Below, piece by piece: positions 1 to 5,113 of a stretch of 18,416 nt of DNA (within the stretch, counting starts at the first letter, position 1; the number at the start of each line of letters is the position of its first letter). A program made the translations under genes and the position numbers. The stretch is taken from contig JAICUS010000047.1 of the NCBI GenBank assembly GCA_025935735.1, positions 1-18,416 on the forward strand, written 5' to 3'. This DNA is from Solirubrobacteraceae bacterium. Its GTDB lineage: Bacteria > Actinomycetota > Thermoleophilia > Solirubrobacterales > Solirubrobacteraceae. A model generated the notes under the pieces. It was not told where the DNA came from. It was given only the letters and a program-made list of their open reading frames with translations, and made no database searches.

Positions 1-1
1 C

Positions 2-373
2 GGGATCGGCGTCGACGAGCTGGACACCCTGTTGGCCGCGCACGACATCGCGGTGACCCTGCACAACGAGCCGTACCCGTCCTTCGAGAACCGGGTCTGC
101 CTGCACCTGGCGGCCGGCCAGCGCGTGGTGTCGGAGACGCTCAGCCCCACGCACGGCCTGGAGCCGGACATCGACTATGTGGAGATCGAGGACCCGTGGC
201 AGCTGCTCGGCGTCCTGCGCACCGCGGTGCGCTTCCCGCGGGCCTACGAGCGCGTGCGGGTGCGCGGGCGCCGCAAGGCCGAGGCGTTCCGCGCCTCCCG
301 CGTCTACCCGCGGCTGGTCGGCGACCTGCTGCGCGACCTGCGCGCGTTCGGCACCGAGCGCGCCGCCGCTTAG
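2..373 (+). CDS. CgeB-like glycosyltransferase, C-terminal part (5' end outside window)
   Basis: The frame is open from the first bases, so this is the 3' end of a gene that starts upstream; 123 residues are visible. The visible part looks like the C-terminal nucleotide-sugar-binding half of a GT-B fold enzyme of the CgeB/glycosyl transferases group 1 type: a PYPSFENRVCLHLAAG stretch, where GT-B enzymes carry the donor-binding glutamate and a small-residue turn, followed by a HGLEPDIDYVEI segment. The last 40 residues (YERVRVRGRRKAEAFRAS...LRAFG) closely match the end of the gene at 2233-3033, so the two are paralogues. The TAG stop at 371-373 lies inside the palindrome upstream of the toxin-antitoxin pair. 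It presumably transfers a sugar in the cytoplasm during surface-glycan assembly; donor and acceptor are unknown. The family call rests on motif resemblance only. Confidence 0.75.
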   Translation, partial: GIGVDELDTLLAAHDIAVTLHNEPYPSFENRVCLHLAAGQRVVSETLSPTHGLEPDIDYVEIEDPWQLLGVLRTAVRFPRAYERVRVRGRRKAEAFRASRVYPRLVGDLLRDLRAFGTERAAA

Positions 374-397
374 TCTGTCGACTAAGTCTGCTAATCT
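369..397 (+). promoter_or_regulatory. Candidate autoregulated promoter/operator of the toxin-antitoxin pair
   Basis: A perfect 7-base inverted repeat, CTTAGTC and GACTAAG (369-375 and 380-386, 4-base spacer), sits just before the antitoxin gene and overlaps the stop codon of the preceding gene. It is followed by TAATCT at 392-397, which fits a -10 element (TAnnnT), with only 6 bases before the ATG at 404; no Shine-Dalgarno sequence is visible. This suggests a leaderless transcript starting at or near the ATG, with the palindrome covering the -35/spacer area. Phd-family antitoxins typically bind such palindromes to repress their own operon, so an operator role is a reasonable inference. No good -35 hexamer is seen. 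Confidence 0.45.
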
Positions 398-403
398 CAG
401 CTC

Positions 404-643
404 ATGGTCGTGGTGGGTGTGCACGAAGCCAAGACGCAACTCTCGAAGCTTCTGCAGCGCGTCGAGAATGGTGAGGAGATCGTGATCGAGCGTCGGGGGA
501 CGCCCGTCGCCCGGCTAGTCTCCGTCGCCAACGCGCATCCGTTCGCCCAAGCTCGGAACCGGTACCCGCGGGACGAGCTGGTGATCGCGGACGACTTCGA
601 CGAACTGCCACCGGACATCGCCGCGGCGTTCGGCGCCGAGTGA
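404..643 (+). CDS. Phd/YefM-family antitoxin
   Basis: A 79-residue protein that opens with the Phd/YefM signature: VGVHEAKTQLSKLLQRVENGEEIVIERRGTPVARLV. The N-terminal half (about 1-45) is the DNA-binding and dimerisation fold of this family. The acidic C-terminal tail (about 55-79, rich in Asp/Glu) is where these antitoxins wrap around and block the toxin. The toxin gene follows with a 4-base GTGA overlap, the standard translational coupling of such pairs. Base composition is lower in GC than in the flanking glycosyltransferase genes (codons such as CAA, AAT, CTT appear), which hints that the pair arrived as a mobile module. It is expected to neutralise the VapC nuclease and, with it, repress the operon at the palindrome upstream. 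Length and layout are typical of the family. Confidence 0.9.
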   Translation: MVVVGVHEAKTQLSKLLQRVENGEEIVIERRGTPVARLVSVANAHPFAQARNRYPRDELVIADDFDELPPDIAAAFGAE

Positions 644-1014
644 AGCTGCTCCTCGACACGCACGTCGTGCTGTGGTGGGCATACGACGCCGATCGGGTGA
701 GCGACTCGGCGGACCAGCTGCTGACCGATCCGCGGCATGAGGTGCTGCTCAGCGCCGTGGTCGCATGGGAGATCGCGATCAAGCGCTCGCTGGGCAAGCT
801 CGAGGTCCGCGGTGGGCTTGTCTCCGAGCTGGTGCGTGGCGGCGCGACGGCGCTGCCCGTAAGCGTGGCGCACGCGGAGGCGGTCGCGGAGCTGCCGCTC
901 CATCACCGGGATCCGTTCGATCGCCTGCTGATCGCCCAGGCGCGAGCCGAGGGCGCGGTCCTGGTGTCGGCGGACCCGGCGCTGCGCGCCTACGAGGTCC
1001 CCGTCCACTGGTGA
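640..1014 (+). CDS. VapC-like PIN-domain ribonuclease toxin
   Basis: A 124-residue PIN-domain protein starting at a GTG that overlaps the antitoxin stop. The acidic metal-binding residues of the family are all present: Asp6 in LLLDTHVVLWW, Glu44 in SAVVAWEIAIK, Asp91 and Asp94 in HRDPFDRLLIAQA, and Asp112 in LVSADPAL. The toxin therefore looks catalytically intact. The LLLDTH start and the HRDPFDRLL motif place it in the subgroup usually paired with Phd-type antitoxins. Such enzymes are Mg2+-dependent ribonucleases, commonly cutting tRNA or rRNA; the target here cannot be predicted. It ends 3 bases before the convergent stop of the minus-strand glycosyltransferase, leaving no room for a terminator. 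The role is probably module maintenance or stress response rather than glycan synthesis. Confidence 0.9.
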   Translation: MKLLLDTHVVLWWAYDADRVSDSADQLLTDPRHEVLLSAVVAWEIAIKRSLGKLEVRGGLVSELVRGGATALPVSVAHAEAVAELPLHHRDPFDRLLIAQARAEGAVLVSADPALRAYEVPVHW

Positions 1015-1017
1015 CGC

Positions 1018-2211
1018 TCAGGGGCGCGCGCGGCCGGTCAGGCGGTCGAGGCGCGTGCGCACGCGGACCGCGGCGCGGTAGGCGCGCGAGCCCGACATCT
1101 CGGCCGCCCGCGCGGTCACCGCCGCCAACTCGGACGCCGTGCGCTCGCCGTCGAAGCGGGCGCCGGCCAGGTCGCGGGCGAGGCGGACGGCGGCGCGGGA
1201 CGGGTCGGGCGGCGGCTCGCGCGCGATGGCGCGCAGCGCGAGCGCCATCGCCTGGCCCTGCTGCTCCCAGGACGGCCAGGCGCGCGCGGTGGCCAGCGCG
1301 CCGTGGCGCAGGCGGTGCAGGAGCTTGCGATCGCGGGCCAGCAGGTCGAGCGCGCGGGCGGTGCCGGCGGTGTCGTCCCAGTCGACCACCAGGCCGTTCT
1401 CGCCGTGCACGACGTACTCGTCGTGGCCGCTGACCGGCGTGACGACGCAGGTGGCGCCGCGGTGGAAGGCCTCCAGCGGCGGGCCGAACATGCCCTCGAC
1501 GCGCGAGAGCTTGAGCAGGACGTCGGCGCCGGCGTAGAGCTCCGCCAGCTCGCGCTGCGACACCGGGCCGAGGACTCGGTCGGCGCCGAGGCCGTCGCCG
1601 GAGCCATCGGGCGAGACGATCGTCACGTGCTTGGACGCCGTCATCGCGCCCGTGGCCGCCAGCGCCTCGGGGATGCCCTTGAACGGCACGTGCGCGCTGC
1701 CCTCGACAAGGATCCGCAGCGGCCCGCCGGCGGACACCGGGGCGGACTCGACCGGCGCGAACACGTTCTTGGCGATCCCGTTGCGCACGTAGAGCACACG
1801 CTCGCCGCCCAGCAGCGCCTCCAGCGTGCGGGCGATCCAGCGGGCCTCGGTGATGAAGCGCACCGGCAGGTCGAGCGCCAGCGCGGCGGCCCACTGCAGC
1901 GGGTCGCGCGGGCCGTAGAAGCGGTCCTCCAGCGACTGCACGAAGCAGGCGTGGCGGCCGGCGTCCAGCTCGAACAGGTGGCTCGCCGTCTCCCACCAGG
2001 TGGACAGCGCGACGTCGTAGCTGCGTACCTCGGAGAGGCCGACCACGCGCGCGCCGGCCAGCCCGTCGTGCGACCAGTCCGGCCGCGCCGCCGGCCGGGT
2101 GAGCACGAGGTCGACGTCGAAGCCCTGGCGGGAGAGCTGGACCGCGTGCTGGACGATCACCCCGACGCCCCCGGACAGCTGCAGGTCCTGGGTCAGGAAG
2201 GCCACGCGCAA
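1018..2211 (-). CDS. GT4-family glycosyltransferase, WsaF-like
   Basis: A 397-residue GT-B glycosyltransferase if it starts at the TTG at 2211-2209 (reading MRVAFLTQDLQLSGG); a GTG two codons later is the alternative. The frame stays open far upstream, but only because of GC-rich coding on the opposite strand. The N-terminal domain has the glycine-rich acceptor-side loop QLSGGVGVI (about 11-19) and a CFVQSLEDRFY segment (89-99) followed by RFITEARWIARTL, very like the WsaF-type rhamnosyltransferases. The C-terminal domain has VLLKLSRVEGMFGPPLEAFHRG with the Glu-x7-Glu pair (E239, E247) that contacts the donor nucleotide sugar in GT4 retaining enzymes, then GHDEYVVHGENGLVV. It is cytoplasmic, with an Arg-rich tail that may touch the membrane. 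It is divergent from the operon at 2233 and convergent with vapC. Donor sugar (perhaps rhamnose) is a guess from the resemblance. Confidence 0.88.
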   Translation of the reverse strand: MRVAFLTQDLQLSGGVGVIVQHAVQLSRQGFDVDLVLTRPAARPDWSHDGLAGARVVGLSEVRSYDVALSTWWETASHLFELDAGRHACFVQSLEDRFYGPRDPLQWAAALALDLPVRFITEARWIARTLEALLGGERVLYVRNGIAKNVFAPVESAPVSAGGPLRILVEGSAHVPFKGIPEALAATGAMTASKHVTIVSPDGSGDGLGADRVLGPVSQRELAELYAGADVLLKLSRVEGMFGPPLEAFHRGATCVVTPVSGHDEYVVHGENGLVVDWDDTAGTARALDLLARDRKLLHRLRHGALATARAWPSWEQQGQAMALALRAIAREPPPDPSRAAVRLARDLAGARFDGERTASELAAVTARAAEMSGSRAYRAAVRVRTRLDRLTGRARP

Positions 2212-2219
2212 GGCGCGGG

Positions 2220-2226
2220 TATCGTA
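2220..2226. promoter_or_regulatory. Candidate bidirectional -10 element (TATCGTA)
   Basis: Only 21 bases separate the start codons of the divergent genes at 2211 (minus) and 2233 (plus). The single AT-containing stretch there, TATCGTA, fits a -10 consensus (TAnnnT) in both directions: TATCGT on the plus strand, with 7 bases to the GTG at 2233, and TACGAT on the minus strand, with 9 bases to the TTG at 2211. Both spacings suit leaderless transcripts, and no Shine-Dalgarno sequence is visible for either gene. Overlapping symmetric -10 elements are a known basis for divergent transcription in bacteria. The assignment here is inferred from spacing alone. Confidence 0.4.
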
Positions 2227-2232
2227 GCCCCG

Positions 2233-3033
2233 GTGCCGTTGCGGGTCACCTTCGCCGGTCCGGCGCCGAGGCTCGCGGCCCACGCGCTGTACGCCCCCGC
2301 CGGGGGCCTGGAGCCGCGCTTCGCCGACGTGCGCGCCGGGGCGGACCCGCGGGCGGTGCGGGAGACGATCGCCCAGGGCGCGCCGCACGTGGTGATCGCC
2401 CTCGACGTCGACCCCGAGGCGCTGGAGGGCCTGCCGGCCGCGACGCTCACCGTCGGCGGCGACGGCGGCGACCGCGTCCTCGGCCGCCCCGGCGACACGC
2501 GGGCCTGGCGCGCGCGCCCGCTGCCGGTCGACGACCGCCTGTTCGCGCCGGTCGAGCCCGCCGCGGGAGCACCGCGAGCGCTCTGTTTGACGCCCTCCAC
2601 CGGCCGGCGCGAGTGGCTGCTGATGCTGGCCAAGCACGACCACGACGTCGTCCACTACGCGCACGGGCTCGCCGGCGACGCGTTGACTGCCCAGCTCGCC
2701 CGCGCGGACGTCGGGATCGCCGTGGCCGCCGAGGCCGACCTCGCGTTCCCGGACGAGGCGCTGATCCACCTCGCCGCCGGCCACCTGCTGCTGGCCGAGC
2801 GCTTCGTCCCCACGTGCGGCCTGGAGGCGGGCATCGACCACGTGCTGGTGGCCTCGCGCGAGGACGTCGTGGCCACGCTCACCCAGCTGCGGCTGCGCCC
2901 GGACGCCTACGAGCGCGTGCGCGTCCGCGGGCGGCTGAAGGCCGAGGAGCACCGGGCGTCCGTCGTCTGGCCGCGGATCGTGGCCGACCTGCTGCAGGAC
3001 ATCCGCGTGTTCGGCAATACCCTCACCGTGTGA
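2233..3033 (+). CDS. CgeB-like glycosyltransferase (short)
   Basis: A 266-residue protein if it starts at GTG 2233 (MPLRVTFAG...); the TTG at 2239 would give MRVTFAG and is also possible. The frame stays open for hundreds of bases upstream, but that stretch is antisense to the GT4 gene and is not coding. The C-terminal half (about 150-266) has ADVGIAVAAEADLAFPDEALIHLAAG and a CGLEAGIDHVLV segment, which align with the donor-binding region of the partial gene at the left edge. The C-terminal 40 residues (YERVRVRGRLKAEEHRAS) are nearly the same in both. The N-terminal half is short and weakly conserved for a GT-B enzyme (family members are usually above 300 residues), so it may be a reduced enzyme or an accessory subunit. 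Its stop overlaps the wzt start (GTGA), which makes it the first gene of a three-gene export operon. Confidence 0.72.
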   Translation: MPLRVTFAGPAPRLAAHALYAPAGGLEPRFADVRAGADPRAVRETIAQGAPHVVIALDVDPEALEGLPAATLTVGGDGGDRVLGRPGDTRAWRARPLPVDDRLFAPVEPAAGAPRALCLTPSTGRREWLLMLAKHDHDVVHYAHGLAGDALTAQLARADVGIAVAAEADLAFPDEALIHLAAGHLLLAERFVPTCGLEAGIDHVLVASREDVVATLTQLRLRPDAYERVRVRGRLKAEEHRASVVWPRIVADLLQDIRVFGNTLTV

Positions 3034-4268
3034 GCGAGCGCAGCCCAGCGGTGGTCGTCGAGGGCGTCTCGAAGACGTTCGCGCTGCCGCACGAGCGCGT
3101 CCACACGCTCAAGGAGCGCGCGCTGCACCCGCTGCGCGGCACGCGGACCGACACGCTGCACGCGCTGCGCGACGTGTCGCTGGAGGTCGGCCGCGGCGAG
3201 TTCTTCGGGATCGTCGGGCGCAACGGCTCGGGCAAGTCGACGCTGCTGAAGTGCCTGGCCAGCATCTACGCGGTCGACGGCGGCACGATCCGGCTCGGCG
3301 GCCGGCTGTCGGCGTTCATCGAGCTCGGCGTGGGCTTCAGCATGGACCTGCCGGCCCGCGACAACGTGACCATCAACGCCACGATGCTCGGGCTGAGCCC
3401 GCGCGAGGCCCGCCGGCGCTTCGACGCGATCCTCGACTTCGCCGAGCTGGGCGACTTCGTCGACCTCAAGCTCAAGAACTACTCGTCGGGCATGCTCGTC
3501 CGGCTCGCGTTCGCGGTGATGATCCAGGTCGACGCCGAGATCCTGCTGATCGACGAGGTGCTGGCCGTGGGCGACGCCGCCTTCCAGCAGAAGTGCTTCG
3601 ACGAGTTCGCCCGCATCCGCGAGAGCGGCCGGACCGTGCTGCTGGTCACCCACGACATGGGCGCGGTGAACCGCTTCTGCGACCGCGCGCTGCTGCTCGA
3701 GCGCGGCCGGGTGGCGGCCCACGGCGACCCGGAGACGGTGGGCAACCGCTACTTCGAGCTGAACTTCTCCGAGGCCGCGAGGGCGGACGCCGGGCTGGAC
3801 CGCTCGACCGAGCGCATGGGCGACGGCCACGCGGAGATCGTCGAGTGCTGGTTCGAGGACGGCGCGGGCGAGGCCGTCGCCGGCGTCGCGGCCGGCGCGC
3901 CGTGCGCGTTCGCCGCGCGCGTGCGCTTCATCGAGCCGGTGGACGACCCGCTGTTCGGCGTCGTGCTGCAGAACGACCGCCGGGAGACCGTCCTCGCCGC
4001 CTCGACGCTGTGGAGCGACCCCACGCCCGGCCGCTACGAGCCCGGCGACGAGATCACCTACCGCGTGCGCTTCGAGAACCGGCTCGTGCCCGGCCGCTAC
4101 TTCGCCACGCCCGCCGTGGCCCGCCAGGGCCAGGGGATCGCCTGGATCGACCGGCGCGAGCGGATGGCCGACCTGCTCGTCTCCGGCCTCGCCCGCACCG
4201 ACGCCGTGGTCGACCTGCCCTACGAGGTCACGGTGAGCCGCGCCGCCCGGGCCGAGGTCACCACGTGA
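3030..4268 (+). CDS. wzt: ABC transporter ATPase, Wzt type with C-terminal carbohydrate-recognition domain
   Basis: A 412-residue ATPase starting at GTG 3030. The nucleotide-binding domain (about 1-240) is intact: Walker A GRNGSGKST (63-71), ABC signature YSSGM (151-155), Walker B ILLIDE (171-176) followed by VLAVGD, and the switch histidine in VTHD (H208). The FIELGVGF and YSSGM..VRLAFAV wording is typical of the TagH/KpsT/Wzt group that exports lipid-linked polysaccharides. Residues about 245-405 form an extra domain in the position of Wzt_C, the beta-sandwich that recognises the glycan's non-reducing end (VVLQNDRRETVLAAST..., then a PGRY..GDEITYRVRFEN stretch). A glycan carrying a recognisable terminal mark is therefore the likely cargo. 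It is coupled by GTGA overlaps to the glycosyltransferase before it and the permease after it. Confidence 0.93.
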   Translation: MSERSPAVVVEGVSKTFALPHERVHTLKERALHPLRGTRTDTLHALRDVSLEVGRGEFFGIVGRNGSGKSTLLKCLASIYAVDGGTIRLGGRLSAFIELGVGFSMDLPARDNVTINATMLGLSPREARRRFDAILDFAELGDFVDLKLKNYSSGMLVRLAFAVMIQVDAEILLIDEVLAVGDAAFQQKCFDEFARIRESGRTVLLVTHDMGAVNRFCDRALLLERGRVAAHGDPETVGNRYFELNFSEAARADAGLDRSTERMGDGHAEIVECWFEDGAGEAVAGVAAGAPCAFAARVRFIEPVDDPLFGVVLQNDRRETVLAASTLWSDPTPGRYEPGDEITYRVRFENRLVPGRYFATPAVARQGQGIAWIDRRERMADLLVSGLARTDAVVDLPYEVTVSRAARAEVTT

Positions 4269-5113
4269 GCGTCCAGGCGCTCGGCCCGCCGATCAAGGGC
4301 CCGACCGCGCTGGGCAGCGACCCGCGGCGGCTGTGGCACCTCGCCCGCACGATGGCCGTGAGCGAGTTCAAGCTGCGCTACTTCGGCTCCTCGCTGGGCT
4401 ACCTGTGGTCGCTCATGCGGCCGCTGATGCTGTTCGGCATCCTCTACGCGGTCTTCACGCAGATCATCCGGATCGGCTCGGGCGTGGAGCTCTACCCGGT
4501 CGCGCTGCTGCTCGGCGTCGTGCTCTTCGGCTTCCTCTCGGAGTCCACCGGCGCGGCGCTGACCTCGCTGGTGGACCGCGAGGCGCTCATCCGCAAGGTC
4601 GAGTTCCCGCGGATCGCCGTCCCGTTCTCCACGGTCCTGACCGCGCTCATGAACGTCGGGCTGAACCTGATCGCGGTCGTGGTGTTCCTGCTGGCCGCCG
4701 GCGGCTCGGTGCGCTGGAGCTGGCTGGAGCTGCCGTTCCTGCTGGCGGCGCTCGCGGTGCTGGCCGGCGGTGCGGGGATGCTGCTCTCGGTGCTCTACGT
4801 GCGCTTCCGCGACGTGCGGCCGATCTGGGACGTCGCGCTCCAGGTCCTCTTCTACGCCTCGCCGATCTTCTATCCGATCGACACCGTGGCGAAGAAGCAC
4901 GAGATGCTGGCCCACGTGCTGATGCTCAACCCGTTCGCCGCCATTCTCCAGCAGGCCCGCCACGCGGTCATCGCCCCGAGCCACCCGAGCGCCGCGGCGG
5001 CGATCGGCGGGGGCGCGGCCATCCTGGCGCCGATCGCCATCGGCCTGGCGATCGCGGTCGCCGGATTCGCGGCGTTCCACCGCGCCGCCCCGCGCATCGC
5101 CGAAGAGCTCTAG
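4265..5113 (+). CDS. wzm: ABC transporter permease, Wzm/TagG type
   Basis: A 282-residue ABC-2-type membrane protein starting at a GTG that overlaps the wzt stop. It has the typical layout: an amphipathic N-terminal stretch with FKLRYFGSSLGYLWSLMRPL (35-54), then about six hydrophobic segments (near 52-70, 78-98, 120-145, 155-178, 188-205, 247-272). The family markers REALIRKVEFPRIAVP (105-120), LYVRFRDVRPIWDV (177-190), FYASPIFYP (196-204) and LNPF (221-224) are all present. Length equals the usual size of Wzm/TagG permeases. Together with the preceding ATPase it should form a homodimeric channel that moves an undecaprenyl-linked glycan across the cytoplasmic membrane. Its TAG stop shares the palindrome CTAG (5110-5113) with the stop of the convergent gene, so the two operons end on the same four bases. 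Confidence 0.93.
   Translation: MSVQALGPPIKGPTALGSDPRRLWHLARTMAVSEFKLRYFGSSLGYLWSLMRPLMLFGILYAVFTQIIRIGSGVELYPVALLLGVVLFGFLSESTGAALTSLVDREALIRKVEFPRIAVPFSTVLTALMNVGLNLIAVVVFLLAAGGSVRWSWLELPFLLAALAVLAGGAGMLLSVLYVRFRDVRPIWDVALQVLFYASPIFYPIDTVAKKHEMLAHVLMLNPFAAILQQARHAVIAPSHPSAAAAIGGGAAILAPIAIGLAIAVAGFAAFHRAAPRIAEEL

Noticed and set aside
374..403. The inverted repeat before the antitoxin gene as a terminator of the preceding glycosyltransferase.
   Set aside because: The arms are only 7 bases, AT-rich, and not followed by a T tract; position and symmetry fit an operator better.
1303..2232. Upstream extension of the plus-strand glycosyltransferase frame.
   Set aside because: It is entirely antisense to the well-supported GT4 gene; the homologous part begins at the GTG/TTG at 2233-2239.
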